The notes: generated by a model not told the origin, from the letters alone. A stretch of DNA of 64,000 bases from JAJTDS01 sp964202895 (GCA_964202895.1 CAXNJM010000001.1:992001-1056000); one strand, 5' to 3'. Numbered from the stretch's first letter, positions 53,937 to 63,638 are shown. Program-made: numbers and translations.

Positions 53937-55916
53937 ATGAGTTCATCTAGCAATATTTACAATATCATAATCGGTGCTGGTCATGCAGGGGTTGAAGCGG
54001 CAACCGCATCAGCAAGAATGAAAATTCCAACTCTCTTAATTACTAAAAGTAAAGAAAATCTTGGTGAAATGTCTTGTAATCCTGCTATTGGTGGAGTTGC
54101 AAAGGGGACAATTGTTAGAGAAATTGATGCTCTTGACGGAATAATGGGTAAAGCAATTGATATGTCGGGAATTCATTTTCGTATTTTAAATAGCTCTAAG
54201 GGCCCTGCCGTTCATTCTCCAAGAGCTCAAGCAGATAGAAAGCTTTATAAAAAGGCAATAAATCAACTGCTGGAAAATTACCAAAATTTATCAATTATTT
54301 TTGGTGAAGTTTGCGATATTGAAATTATTGATTCAAAGGTAGAATCGGTAATAGTAAAAATTGATAAATCAGCGATTAATGACAATAAATTATTTTCATC
54401 ATTTTATCAAATAGATAGCAATAATTCTTCGCATGATTTTCAACATTTTAAAATTCCTTGTTATGCTGTGGCAATTACAACGGGAACATTTTTGAGGGGA
54501 ATGATTCATTCTGGCGATAAAAAAACTCCAGCGGGAAGAATAAACGAAGAGCCAACATTACAATTAGCAAAAAGTCTTGAAAATTGTAATTTTAAAATTG
54601 GTAGATTAAAAACCGGAACTCCGCCTCGCATTTTCAAAGAGTCAATCAATTTTTCTAAAATTGAGCCTCAGCATGGCGATAGCCCCTGCATACCTTTTTC
54701 TTATCTTAATAAGCGAATCGAAGTAAACCAAACTTGTTGCTATATAACTTATACCAATCAAAAAACTCATCAAATTATAAAAGATAATCTTTCTAAGTCT
54801 GCAATGTATGGCGGTCATATTAGTGGTCTTGGACCTCGTTATTGCCCTTCAATTGAAGATAAAATTAACCGTTTTTACGATAAGGAGAGGCATCAAATTT
54901 TCCTAGAGCCAGAGGGCTTAGATAGTGATTTAATTTATCCTAACGGCATCTCAACCTCATTGCCATTAGAGGTGCAAGAAGAATTTATTAAATCAATAGA
55001 AGGGCTTGAAAATGCAGTAATTGCACAAGCTGGTTATGCAATTGAATATGATTTTATTGATCCTAGAGAGTTATTGCCAACCCTTGAAACTAAAAAAGTA
55101 AAGAATTTATTTTTAGCGGGTCAAATTAATGGCACCACAGGCTACGAAGAGGCTGGAGGTCAAGGAATTATTGCGGGCATTAATCTTGCTTTAAAAGCGA
55201 AAATTATGCAAACTCAATCAGTTGCACAGCAAGAATTTATTCTTGATAGATCTTCTTCTTATATTGGGGTGATGATTGACGATCTTACAACTCTTGGAGT
55301 TAATGAACCATACAGAATGCTAACTTCTAGGGCTGAATATCGACTTCTAATCAGGGCAGATAATGCCGATCAAAGGCTTACAGAGCTTGGAATCTCAATA
55401 GGTTGTGTTAATAAAGAAAGGGCAGAAATATTTTTAGAAAAAAAACAAAAATTAATTAACGAAACCAATAAAATGGATAATCTAAAAATATCTCCTAGCA
55501 AGTTAGAAAAACACAGCATTCATATTAAGCAAGATGGAGTAATTAGAAGTGCCGGTGATTTACTTTCTTTTCCGCACATTAATTTTGAAATGATTGCACC
55601 AATATGGCAAGAAGAACTTACAGCAATTGAGCCAGAAATAAAAAAACAATTAGCGATAGATTTTCTTTATAAAAATTATATTAAAAGACAAGCGGAAGAT
55701 TTGGTAATATTTAAAAGAGACGAAGCGATGAAGATACCTTTAGAAATTGATTATTATCAAATTCAGAGCCTTTCTAATGAGGTTAGAGAAAAGCTTACAA
55801 AATCAAGGCCCCATACTATCGGCTCCGCCTTGAGAATGGAGGGAGTAACGCCTGCATCAATGATGGCGGTAATGGTTTATATTAAAAATCATTACAAAAA
55901 CTATTTACAGTTCTAA
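53937..55916 (+). CDS. mnmG: tRNA uridine-5-carboxymethylaminomethyl modification enzyme MnmG
   Basis: A 659-residue FAD protein that with MnmE modifies wobble uridine 34 in tRNAs. The dinucleotide fold 'IIIGAGHAGVEAATASARM', 'MSCNPAIGGVAKGTIVREID' and 'GPAVHSPRAQADRKLY' lie in the first 105 residues; 'LKTGTPPRI', 'AGQINGTTGYEEAGGQGIIA' and 'LTSRAEYRLLIRADNADQRL' follow in order. It is about 30 residues longer than usual, with a polar stretch near residue 155. Starts one base after dsbD. Confidence 0.97.
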   Translation: MSSSSNIYNIIIGAGHAGVEAATASARMKIPTLLITKSKENLGEMSCNPAIGGVAKGTIVREIDALDGIMGKAIDMSGIHFRILNSSKGPAVHSPRAQADRKLYKKAINQLLENYQNLSIIFGEVCDIEIIDSKVESVIVKIDKSAINDNKLFSSFYQIDSNNSSHDFQHFKIPCYAVAITTGTFLRGMIHSGDKKTPAGRINEEPTLQLAKSLENCNFKIGRLKTGTPPRIFKESINFSKIEPQHGDSPCIPFSYLNKRIEVNQTCCYITYTNQKTHQIIKDNLSKSAMYGGHISGLGPRYCPSIEDKINRFYDKERHQIFLEPEGLDSDLIYPNGISTSLPLEVQEEFIKSIEGLENAVIAQAGYAIEYDFIDPRELLPTLETKKVKNLFLAGQINGTTGYEEAGGQGIIAGINLALKAKIMQTQSVAQQEFILDRSSSYIGVMIDDLTTLGVNEPYRMLTSRAEYRLLIRADNADQRLTELGISIGCVNKERAEIFLEKKQKLINETNKMDNLKISPSKLEKHSIHIKQDGVIRSAGDLLSFPHINFEMIAPIWQEELTAIEPEIKKQLAIDFLYKNYIKRQAEDLVIFKRDEAMKIPLEIDYYQIQSLSNEVREKLTKSRPHTIGSALRMEGVTPASMMAVMVYIKNHYKNYLQF

Positions 55917-55917
55917 A

Positions 55918-55943
55918 AATAATAAATTTTTCAATTTATTATT
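55918..55943 (+). terminator. A/T-rich hairpin after mnmG
   Basis: A perfect 11-bp stem (aataataaatt, 55918-55928, with 55933-55943) and a four-base loop begins one base after the mnmG stop codon. There is no clean T-run, so its role as terminator is only likely. Confidence 0.4.
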
Positions 55944-55999
55944 AAAAATATTATCTTATATTGCTGTTAGTTAATCAAAATTGAATTTACAAATATAAA

Positions 56000-56932
56000 A
56001 TGAAATTAATTTCTTGCAATAGCAACAAAGAGTTATCAAAGGCAATTGCCAATCACTTAAAAACAGAACTTATTTGTGCCGATATCAAAAGATTTTCTGA
56101 TAATGAAATTTTTGTTGAAATTACTGAAAATGTTAGAGGGCAAGATGTATTCGTCATACAATCAACATCTTACCCCGCTAACGACCACATTATGGAGCTT
56201 CTAATTACTATTGATGCTCTAAAAAGGGCTTCTGCCAAAAGAATTACCGCTGTTATTCCATATTTTGGCTATGCCCGCCAAGATAGAAAAGTCGCACCAA
56301 GAACCCCAATTTCTGCTAAATTAGTTGCAAATCTAATTACTTGTGCAGGAGCTAATCGTGTTCTAACTCTCGACCTTCATGCTGGTCAAATACAGGGTTT
56401 TTTTGATATTCCGGTTGATAATCTTTATTCTTCTCCTGTTTTTGCTGAAGATATTAGAAAAAATTTTGAAGATAAAAATTTGGTTATAATTTCTCCAGAT
56501 GTTGGCGGTCTTGTTAGAGCGAGAGATATGGCTAAAAAAATTAATGCTGAATTGGCAATTGTTGATAAAAGAAGGCCTCAAGCAGGAGTAAGTGAGGTAA
56601 TGAATATTATTGGCGAAGTAAATAATCGCAATTGTTTAATTGTTGATGATATCGTTGATTCTGGTGGAACTCTCTGCAATGCTGCCGAAGCATTGCTTGA
56701 AAAAGGAGCTAAATCTGTATCTGCATACATTACTCACGGAGTTCTTTCTAACGATGCTTATAAAAGAATAGGAAATTCAAGATTACAAAATCTCATTATT
56801 AGCGATTCAATTGCTCCAACTATTGAAATAAAATCAACGAAGAATATTAGAATTATTACTATCGCCAATTTAATTGGTAGTGCAATTCAAAATATTGCTC
56901 TTGAAAAATCTATTTCAACATTATTTAACTAA
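56000..56932 (+). CDS. prs: Ribose-phosphate pyrophosphokinase
   Basis: A 310-residue cytosolic enzyme that makes PRPP from ribose 5-phosphate and ATP. Visible are 'FSDNEIFVEITENVRG', the ATP loop 'PYFGYARQDRKVAPRTPIS', the metal site 'TLDLHAGQIQGFF', and the PRPP signature 'CLIVDDIVDSGGTLCNAAE'. Full length. Its product is used by pyrE, purine synthesis and NAD synthesis, all encoded nearby. The cytochrome c gene begins two bases after its stop. Confidence 0.97.
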   Translation: MKLISCNSNKELSKAIANHLKTELICADIKRFSDNEIFVEITENVRGQDVFVIQSTSYPANDHIMELLITIDALKRASAKRITAVIPYFGYARQDRKVAPRTPISAKLVANLITCAGANRVLTLDLHAGQIQGFFDIPVDNLYSSPVFAEDIRKNFEDKNLVIISPDVGGLVRARDMAKKINAELAIVDKRRPQAGVSEVMNIIGEVNNRNCLIVDDIVDSGGTLCNAAEALLEKGAKSVSAYITHGVLSNDAYKRIGNSRLQNLIISDSIAPTIEIKSTKNIRIITIANLIGSAIQNIALEKSISTLFN

Positions 56933-56934
56933 AA

Positions 56935-57477
56935 ATGAAAAATAAAATTAAGAATTTACTTAAAAAAATAACTTACAAACCCTTTATAATCAATATATTG
57001 CCAACTTTTTTGGTAGTAATTGTTGTAATTTTCTCGGTTCTTGCTACTGAAATTCTCTATCAACCAAAATCTTTATTTAAAAGGGGTTTTTTTGTAGAGT
57101 TAACCGAAGATGGTAAGGTTGTTAAAAAAGAAGAAAAGCCTGTTGATTTAGCAAGTTTAATGGCAATTGCTGATGTTAATAAGGGGGCAAAAATTTTTAA
57201 GAAATGTGCTTCTTGTCATACAATTGCTAAAGGAGAAATGGCAAAAGTTGGCCCTAATCTTTACGGAGTAGTGAATCGTAATAAAGGCTCAAATGCAGGG
57301 TTTGAATATTCTGTTGCGATGAAAAATAAGGGCGGAAAATGGGATATTGAATCAATTAACAGCTTCATTATCAAGCCAAAAGAATATATAGCGGGAACAA
57401 AAATGGCATTTTCAGGGCTTAAGAAACCGCAAGATAGAGCTGATGTTATTTCTTATTTAAAACAAAACTCTCAATAA
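56935..57477 (+). CDS. Membrane-anchored cytochrome c (CycM-like)
   Basis: A 180-residue protein with an N-terminal membrane anchor (about 18-42) and a class I cytochrome c domain at about 70-180. The haem motif Cys91-Ala-Ser-Cys94-His95 and the Met ligand in 'GTKMAFSG' are present, as is 'GPNLYGVVNRN'. CycM-type cytochromes carry electrons from the bc1 complex to a terminal oxidase. As ccoN has no neighbouring CcoO/CcoP, this could be its donor, though that is inference. It lies between prs and cca with 2- and 9-base gaps. Confidence 0.92.
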   Translation: MKNKIKNLLKKITYKPFIINILPTFLVVIVVIFSVLATEILYQPKSLFKRGFFVELTEDGKVVKKEEKPVDLASLMAIADVNKGAKIFKKCASCHTIAKGEMAKVGPNLYGVVNRNKGSNAGFEYSVAMKNKGGKWDIESINSFIIKPKEYIAGTKMAFSGLKKPQDRADVISYLKQNSQ

Positions 57478-57486
57478 TTATTAAAA

Positions 57487-58821
57487 TTGCAATATTTTAG
57501 GCAAGATTTAATCAAAAAAATTCCTCCTGATTTTGCTGAAGAAGTCAAATTATTATTTGATATTTTTGACAATCAAATAAGGTTGGTTGGCGGAGCGGTT
57601 AGAAATTTAATTATTGATAAAAAAGTTAATGATTTTGATTTCGCAACAATTTTAACACCAGATCAAGTATCCAAAATATTGAATCAACACCAAATTTTTA
57701 ACATTACCATTAATGCTAATTTTGGAACAGTGATTGCGGTTATTAACCATAAAAATTTTGAGATTACAACCTTAAGACAAGATTTTAACAGCAATGGTAG
57801 GCATTGCCAACCGATGTTTAGCCAAGATTATGAACTTGATGCACAAAGGCGAGATTTTACAATTAATGCTCTATATTTAGATAAAGCAGGGAATCTATTC
57901 GATTATTTTAACGGTCTTGCCGATTTAAAGCTTAAGAAAGTTAAATTCATTGGCGATTGTGCAACAAGAATTCACGAAGATTATCTTAGAATATTAAGAT
58001 TTTGGCGATTTAGCCTTGAATTTGCTGAAGAATATGATAAAGAGGGGGTCGAGCAAGCAATTTCATTGCAAAATAATTTGCAAAAACTTTCTTCTTCAAG
58101 AATTAGACAGGAATTATATAAAATCATTCTTTATTCGAAATCAGAAGATGTTATTTTATTACTAAAAAAGCTTGAGAATTGTGGTGCGAGAGCAATAATT
58201 ATAAACCAAAAATTTAATATCGATAACTTCGCTAAATTGTTAGAATTGGTCAATAAAATAAAAAATCGTGGCAATCTTGCGATAGATAGATTTTTAGAAG
58301 CAAAAATAGACAGACTAAAAATATCGGCTTTGTTGATTGATAAAGAAACCGATATACCGTCTCTGGCACTTCAAATTGCTGGTACTAGAATAGAAAAAAA
58401 ATATTGGCATTTCTTGCAAAAAAATTCTCAATTATTTGAGGAAAAATCAATTAAAATTCGCAATAAAAATGAGTTAAGAATTCTATTTAAAGATTGCTTG
58501 GTATCAAATGATGAGCTAGCAATTGAGTTGACGATTTTTTATATTTTAAATAATTGGGAATTTTTATTGAAGCAACAATTAATTGAATATTTAATTGAGT
58601 TAATGGAAAAGGCAATTGAGAGTAGCTTTTTTATTGATAAAATCATTGATGCTACTGATATTATATCTGCAAATATCATTGCAAGTAACAACATTAATTA
58701 TGCGGTTAAAATTGCTAATATTGCTTTTAATAGGCAAAAAATCAACTATAACAAGGAGTCGTTATTAAAATTAATTGCTAAATATTTTAGAATTAATCAA
58801 CATAAATTTACTCAAAAATAG
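57487..58821 (+). CDS. cca: CCA tRNA nucleotidyltransferase / poly(A) polymerase family
   Basis: A 444-residue enzyme with a TTG start at 57487 (no in-frame ATG nearby; 9 bases after the cytochrome gene). The head domain has 'IRLVGGAVRNLII', the metal-binding 'NDFDFATIL' (DxD) and 'RRDFTINALYLDKAGNLFDY'; the neck has 'EDYLRILRFWRFSLEF' and 'KLSSSRIRQELYKII'. This is the class II, alphaproteobacterial layout that adds or repairs the tRNA 3' CCA. The C-terminal half is less conserved. Ends 14 bases inside the convergent xthA gene. Confidence 0.93.
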   Translation: MQYFRQDLIKKIPPDFAEEVKLLFDIFDNQIRLVGGAVRNLIIDKKVNDFDFATILTPDQVSKILNQHQIFNITINANFGTVIAVINHKNFEITTLRQDFNSNGRHCQPMFSQDYELDAQRRDFTINALYLDKAGNLFDYFNGLADLKLKKVKFIGDCATRIHEDYLRILRFWRFSLEFAEEYDKEGVEQAISLQNNLQKLSSSRIRQELYKIILYSKSEDVILLLKKLENCGARAIIINQKFNIDNFAKLLELVNKIKNRGNLAIDRFLEAKIDRLKISALLIDKETDIPSLALQIAGTRIEKKYWHFLQKNSQLFEEKSIKIRNKNELRILFKDCLVSNDELAIELTIFYILNNWEFLLKQQLIEYLIELMEKAIESSFFIDKIIDATDIISANIIASNNINYAVKIANIAFNRQKINYNKESLLKLIAKYFRINQHKFTQK

Positions 58822-59617
58822 TGGCAATCGGTATATGGTCTGAAGGTCTTTTTAAGGTTCGGTAATCTTGAAAAAATTGGAAATTTTTAATATTATTTTT
58901 TAAGTTAGGGCTACACCAAATATGATCCAATCTTCTTCCGCGGTTTGATTTCATTGGCTCTAACCCTCTATAACTCCACCAGCTATATAATTTTTCCTTT
59001 TCGTTTACAAAATGACGATGAGTGTCAATAAAATTGATGGTTTTTTGTAAATTTATTAATTTATCAATTTCAATTTTAGTATGAGACACTATATTTGCCA
59101 ATTGTTTGTGCGACCATACATCATTTTCAAGGGGTGCAATATTAAAATCGCCAAGAATAATAATTTTCTTATTCGATAATTCTTGTTGTTTAAAAAAATC
59201 ATTCATCCAATCAATAAAATTAAGCTTATGAGCAAATTTATTGTTAATTATTGGGTCTGGAATATCTCCGCCCGCAGGAATATAAAAATTATGTAAAGTA
59301 ATTAATTCTTGTTGATTGTTATTGGTAAAATTAAAATCCACCTTCAAATGCCTTGCTTGATTATAGTTGCAAATATCTATATTTTCGATATTTAGCAACG
59401 GTATTTTTGCAATAATTGCCACTCCGTTATAAGATTTTTGCCCATCAAATGCAATATAATTAAAGCCTAGATCCTTAATTTGCTTTATTGGAAATTGATC
59501 ATTATCAACCTTGGTTTCTTGCAAACAAATGATGTCCGCTTGCGAGTCTATGATTAATTTTTCTAAAAGATCTATTCTTAATCTAAGAGAATTTATATTC
59601 CATGAAATGATTTTCAT
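58808..59617 (-). CDS. xthA: Exodeoxyribonuclease III
   Basis: A 269-residue AP endonuclease/3'-exonuclease of base-excision repair. 'SWNINSLRLRIDLLEKLI' with the metal Asn, 'DIICLQETKVDNDQFP' with the Glu ligand, 'ILGDFNIAPLENDVW' with the Asp-Asn pair, and the C-terminal 'GRRLDHIWCSP' and 'RPSDHIPIATIF' (final His) are all intact. It works downstream of uracil-DNA glycosylase, encoded here too. Convergent with cca by a 14-base overlap. Confidence 0.96.
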   Translation of the reverse strand: MKIISWNINSLRLRIDLLEKLIIDSQADIICLQETKVDNDQFPIKQIKDLGFNYIAFDGQKSYNGVAIIAKIPLLNIENIDICNYNQARHLKVDFNFTNNNQQELITLHNFYIPAGGDIPDPIINNKFAHKLNFIDWMNDFFKQQELSNKKIIILGDFNIAPLENDVWSHKQLANIVSHTKIEIDKLINLQKTINFIDTHRHFVNEKEKLYSWWSYRGLEPMKSNRGRRLDHIWCSPNLKNNIKNFQFFQDYRTLKRPSDHIPIATIFE

Positions 59618-59864
59618 TAGGTAAATTTATTTTGAGTTGCGACTAGTTTTTATAAGGCTTAGTAAAATATTTAAAATTTATTATTTACAAATAAAAAAAA
59701 AAATTTAACTTGCATTTTCTTTTTTAAAAATTTGATTAAAAATTTATTTATTTAATCTTATTTTTACGATATTAACAAACTTAATTTTTATGATTATTTA
59801 TTTAACAAAATTTCCTTAAATTTTTTGTTATTACTATCAACCCTTCTATTTAAGATACTCAAAA

Positions 59865-61277
59865 ATGGATAAAAAACAAGATAAAAAAAGCTTCAAAGCT
59901 TTAAAAGCCAATATTAAAAAAGATCTTGCTAAAAATAAAGAATCACTTCAAAAAGATTTAAAAGAAGAGCAAAATAAAAAAATTCACTATCTTTTTGAAA
60001 ACTATCCAGATAAAAATCTAAAAAAAGTAATTGATAACTGCAACGAATCTTTATCAAAAGAATCGCTAACAATTAAAGAGTTTGTTCAAGACAATCTTCC
60101 TATGTTGCCAGTATATGCAACTCGTCCGCACTCTTTAAGAGATTCTGCAGAATTTTTTCTCAAAAATTTTTCCCACAATAAGAATAAAACTAGAGTGTTA
60201 TATTCTGTAAAAAGTAATCCTGAAAAGTCTGTTTTAAATCATTTGTTTAATGCTGGTATTAAAAATTTTGATGTTGCTTCCATTGCTGAAATAGAGATCA
60301 TTAATAATCTCTTTGGCGATAAGGCAAAAATGTTTTTTATGCATCCAATAAAATCAAGAGAATCAATCTATCAAGCCTATTTTCAATACGGAATTCGTGA
60401 TTTTGTTCTTGATTGTCACGATGAATTGCAAAAAATTACCGAAGTAACTAATAATGCTAAAGATCTCAATCTCCATCTGCGATTAGCAATTCCAAATAAT
60501 CATTCTGCAATTGATTTATCCCGTAAATTTGGTATTTTTCCAGAAAAGGCAACGGGTTTATTGAGAAAAATTGCAACCATCGCTAACAATGTTGGTATTT
60601 GCTTTCATGTTGGTTCTCAATGTATGGATCCTGTTCAATATCGTGGAGCGATTGAAATTGCTCAGCAATTAATTAAAAAGTCAAAAGTTAAAATCAACAT
60701 ACTTGATATTGGTGGTGGTTTCCCTTCTTCTTATCCTGCAATGTCGCCACAAAGTCTGGATAATTATTTTAATGAAATATTTTTAGCGATAAATCAAATG
60801 AATCTACCTGATGATTGCGAATTATGGTGCGAACCGGGAAGAGCATTAGTTGCGGAATCTGGCTCGCTTATTGTAAGAGTTGAGAGCAGAAAAGATCAAA
60901 TGCTTTATTTGAACGATGGCACCTACGGAGGGTTATTTGATGCTGGAACCCCAAGTTTTATTTATCATACAAAAGCAATTCGTACTAAAAACAATTCTAA
61001 ATTAGCGACTAAAATGCTTGATTTTGGCTTCTACGGTCCAACTTGTGATTCTCTCGACTTTATGAAGGGGCCATTCTACCTTCCTGAAAATATTGCAGAA
61101 GGCGACTATATCGAAATAGGTCAAATGGGTGCTTACTCAAGAAGTATTAGAACTGATTTCAATGGTTTTAATAAAAATATACAAATTGAAGTAAGCGACA
61201 CTCCTTTGGTTTCAATGTATAAGTCTATCACTGAAAATAATCAATTGGCTCTTTATCTATCAAGGTCTAAATTATAA
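59865..61277 (+). CDS. Ornithine decarboxylase-like enzyme (PLP fold III)
   Basis: A 470-residue decarboxylase. A lysine-rich extension (about residues 1-75) precedes the alanine-racemase-like barrel. PLP-Lys116 is in 'LYSVKSNPEKSV'; 'CFHVGSQCMDP', 'ILDIGGGFPSSYPA', 'WCEPGRALVAESG' and 'YGPTCDSLD' (catalytic Cys) follow in order, and 'GDYIEIGQMGAYS' closes the barrel. Eukaryotic-type ornithine decarboxylases and some alphaproteobacterial lysine/ornithine enzymes share this layout; ornithine is my first choice because of the next gene. It gives putrescine from ornithine. The deoxyhypusine-synthase-like gene follows after 39 bases. A 247-base A/T-rich leader precedes it. Confidence 0.9.
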   Translation: MDKKQDKKSFKALKANIKKDLAKNKESLQKDLKEEQNKKIHYLFENYPDKNLKKVIDNCNESLSKESLTIKEFVQDNLPMLPVYATRPHSLRDSAEFFLKNFSHNKNKTRVLYSVKSNPEKSVLNHLFNAGIKNFDVASIAEIEIINNLFGDKAKMFFMHPIKSRESIYQAYFQYGIRDFVLDCHDELQKITEVTNNAKDLNLHLRLAIPNNHSAIDLSRKFGIFPEKATGLLRKIATIANNVGICFHVGSQCMDPVQYRGAIEIAQQLIKKSKVKINILDIGGGFPSSYPAMSPQSLDNYFNEIFLAINQMNLPDDCELWCEPGRALVAESGSLIVRVESRKDQMLYLNDGTYGGLFDAGTPSFIYHTKAIRTKNNSKLATKMLDFGFYGPTCDSLDFMKGPFYLPENIAEGDYIEIGQMGAYSRSIRTDFNGFNKNIQIEVSDTPLVSMYKSITENNQLALYLSRSKL

Positions 61278-61316
61278 ATTTAACTAATATTTATTAAAAA
61301 TTTTTAACAACTACAA

Positions 61317-62348
61317 ATGACTAAAAAAATAACCAAAAAAGATCTTCTCAAAAAAACTGTTAAACATATTGATATTACATCATTTGATGCTCGCCCTATT
61401 ATTGATCAAATGGCAGATATGTCTTTTACTTCACGAGATCTTGCTAAGGCTAGTGAAATTTTTAATATGATGTTAAAAGATAAAAAATGCTCAATAATTC
61501 TTTCTCTCGCTGGCTCTACTTCTGCTGGCGGTTGTATGAAGCTTTATGCTGATTTGGTTAAAAATAATATGGTTGATGCAATAGTTGCAACTGGTGCTTC
61601 AATTGTTGATATGGATTTTTTCGAAGCTTTAGGTTTTAAGCATTATCAAGGTAGTCAGTTTATTGATGATAAATTTTTAAGAGATAATTATATTGACCGA
61701 ATTTACGATACCTATATCAATGAAGAAGATCTTCAAAAATGCGATAATGCAATTTTCAAGATAGCCAATAGCCTTGAGCCAAGACCATATTCTTCAAGAG
61801 AATTTATCTACGAAATGGGTAAATTTTTAAAGAAAAATGCTAAGAAAAAAGATTCTTTAATAGAATTAGCATTTGATAATAATGTCCCTATTTTCTGCCC
61901 TGCTTTTACCGATTCTTCAGCGGGTTTTGGGCTGGTTTTGCATCAAGTTAAAAACCCTAAGAAACATTTAACTATTGATTCAATAGCCGATTTTCGTGAA
62001 CTTACAGAAATTAAAATTAAAGTAGGAACTACAGGTTTATTAATGATTGGCGGTGGAGTGCCAAAGAACTTTGTTCAAGATACCGTGGTTTGTGCTGAAA
62101 TTCTAGGAAAAGAAGTTGAAATGCATAAATATGCCATACAAATTACAGTTGCTGATTCCAGAGACGGAGCTTGCTCTTCTTCAACTCTTAAAGAAGCTTG
62201 TTCTTGGGGTAAGGTAGATACTGCATATGAGCAGATGGTTTATGCTGAAGCAACTTCGGTAATTCCTTTGTTAGCATCAGATGCCTATCACCGTGGCTTT
62301 TGGAAAAAAAGAACGAAAAGAAATTTTGCTAAATTATTTACAAAATAA
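61317..62348 (+). CDS. Deoxyhypusine-synthase-like protein
   Basis: A 343-residue NAD-dependent enzyme of the deoxyhypusine synthase family. 'LSLAGSTSAGGCMKLYADL', 'DAIVATGASIVDMDFFEALG', 'FCPAFTDSSAGFGL', 'LMIGGGVPKNFV' and the active-site Lys299 in 'EACSWGK' match the fold. Bacteria lack the eukaryotic target eIF5A; family members in bacteria are thought to transfer the aminobutyl group of spermidine to small amines, e.g. putrescine, giving homospermidine. The preceding decarboxylase gene would supply putrescine, so a polyamine pathway is likely. Substrate not proven. Confidence 0.9.
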   Translation: MTKKITKKDLLKKTVKHIDITSFDARPIIDQMADMSFTSRDLAKASEIFNMMLKDKKCSIILSLAGSTSAGGCMKLYADLVKNNMVDAIVATGASIVDMDFFEALGFKHYQGSQFIDDKFLRDNYIDRIYDTYINEEDLQKCDNAIFKIANSLEPRPYSSREFIYEMGKFLKKNAKKKDSLIELAFDNNVPIFCPAFTDSSAGFGLVLHQVKNPKKHLTIDSIADFRELTEIKIKVGTTGLLMIGGGVPKNFVQDTVVCAEILGKEVEMHKYAIQITVADSRDGACSSSTLKEACSWGKVDTAYEQMVYAEATSVIPLLASDAYHRGFWKKRTKRNFAKLFTK

Positions 62349-62352
62349 TATA

Positions 62353-62410
62353 AGGCTTTAGAATTATCTACAGAATTTTAACTAGATAATTACTTCTAAT
62401 TTTGAAGCCT
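62353..62410 (+). promoter_or_regulatory. Nested hairpin in the dhs-purL spacer
   Basis: aggctt (62353-62358) pairs with aagcct (62405-62410), and inside aattatct (62362-62369) pairs with agataatt (62384-62391). It lies between the stop of the deoxyhypusine-synthase-like gene and purL. It may be a terminator or leader structure; no T-run follows. Confidence 0.3.
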
Positions 62411-62468
62411 GAATTTAGATTATTATCAATGTAAAATTAATAATTAATTTAGAAAAAAATACCTATAA

Positions 62469-63638
62469 ATGAAGCATAGCATCGAAATAACCCCTAAATT
62501 AATTAGGGATCACAATTTAACCACTGAAGAATATCAAAAAATCCTTGAAATTCTTGGTAGAGCTCCAACTATTACTGAATTAGGAATTTTTTCCGCTATG
62601 TGGTCAGAGCATTGTTCCTATAAATCAACTAAAAAATGGCTTAAAACCATGCATACTAAGGCTCCGTGGGTTATTTGTGGGCCGGGTGAAAATGCTGGAG
62701 TTATTGATATTGGTGATAATCAGGCAATTATTTTTAAAATGGAGAGCCATAATCATCCTTCTTTTATTGAGCCATATCAAGGTGCGGCAACAGGAGTTGG
62801 CGGTATATTGAGAGATGTATTCACCATGGGGGCTCGCCCAATCGCTAACTTAAATTCTTTAAGATTCGGAGAAATAAACCATCCAAAAACTAAACAGCTA
62901 GTAAATGGAGTTGTCGCGGGAATAGGCGGCTATGGAAATTGTGTAGGAGTTCCAACTGTTGGTGGAGAAACTACTTTTGATGAAAGTTATAACGGCAATA
63001 TTATTGTTAATGCCATGACAATTGGTCTTGCTGATAGCAATAAAATATTTTATTCTGCTGCTAGTGAAATTGGTGCAAATGTTGTTTATGTTGGCTCAAA
63101 AACTGGAAGAGATGGCATTAACGGCGCAGTTATGGCCTCTGATGAATTTAAAGAGGGTGATGAAGATAAAAGACCAACAGTTCAGGTTGGTGACCCCTTC
63201 GTTGAAAAGCTTCTATTGGAAGCATGTTTAGAATTGATGCAATATGATTGCATTTTATCAATACAAGATATGGGTGCTGCGGGGCTTACTTCTTCTTCAT
63301 TTGAAATGTCGGGTAAGGGTGGAACTGGCATAGAGCTTAATCTTGAAAATGTGCCACAAAGAGAAAAAAACATGACTCCCTACGAAATTATGCTTTCGGA
63401 AAGTCAAGAAAGAATGTTGATGATAATCAAGCCAGAAAAAACTGAATTTGCAAAAGCTATTTTTGATAAATGGGAGCTTGACTTTGCAGTAATAGGAAGG
63501 GTTACTAATAGCGGTAATGTGCTAGTAAAAATGAACGGAGAAATTTATGCAGATATTCCTTCGCAACCATTATCAGAAAAGGCTCCAGAATATGATAGGC
63601 CTTGGCATTATAAAAATATTTCCAGTCAAAATAATTAA
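62469..63638 (+). CDS. purL: Phosphoribosylformylglycinamidine synthase, N-terminal half only
   Basis: A 389-residue protein that matches the first half of bacterial PurL (normally about 730-740). The linker start 'HSIEITPKLIRDHNLT', the active-site 'FSAMWSEHCSYKSTKKWL', 'FKMESHNHPSFIEP' and 'TGVGGILRDVFTMGARP' are present, then the first A/B domain pair up to 'YDRPWHY'. A clean TAA follows exactly at the usual boundary between the halves, and only 69 bases separate it from ribD, so no second half lies here. The catalytic ATP site is in the half that is kept. A separate gene for the second half may exist elsewhere; otherwise this is a truncated enzyme. Confidence 0.88.
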   Translation: MKHSIEITPKLIRDHNLTTEEYQKILEILGRAPTITELGIFSAMWSEHCSYKSTKKWLKTMHTKAPWVICGPGENAGVIDIGDNQAIIFKMESHNHPSFIEPYQGAATGVGGILRDVFTMGARPIANLNSLRFGEINHPKTKQLVNGVVAGIGGYGNCVGVPTVGGETTFDESYNGNIIVNAMTIGLADSNKIFYSAASEIGANVVYVGSKTGRDGINGAVMASDEFKEGDEDKRPTVQVGDPFVEKLLLEACLELMQYDCILSIQDMGAAGLTSSSFEMSGKGGTGIELNLENVPQREKNMTPYEIMLSESQERMLMIIKPEKTEFAKAIFDKWELDFAVIGRVTNSGNVLVKMNGEIYADIPSQPLSEKAPEYDRPWHYKNISSQNN

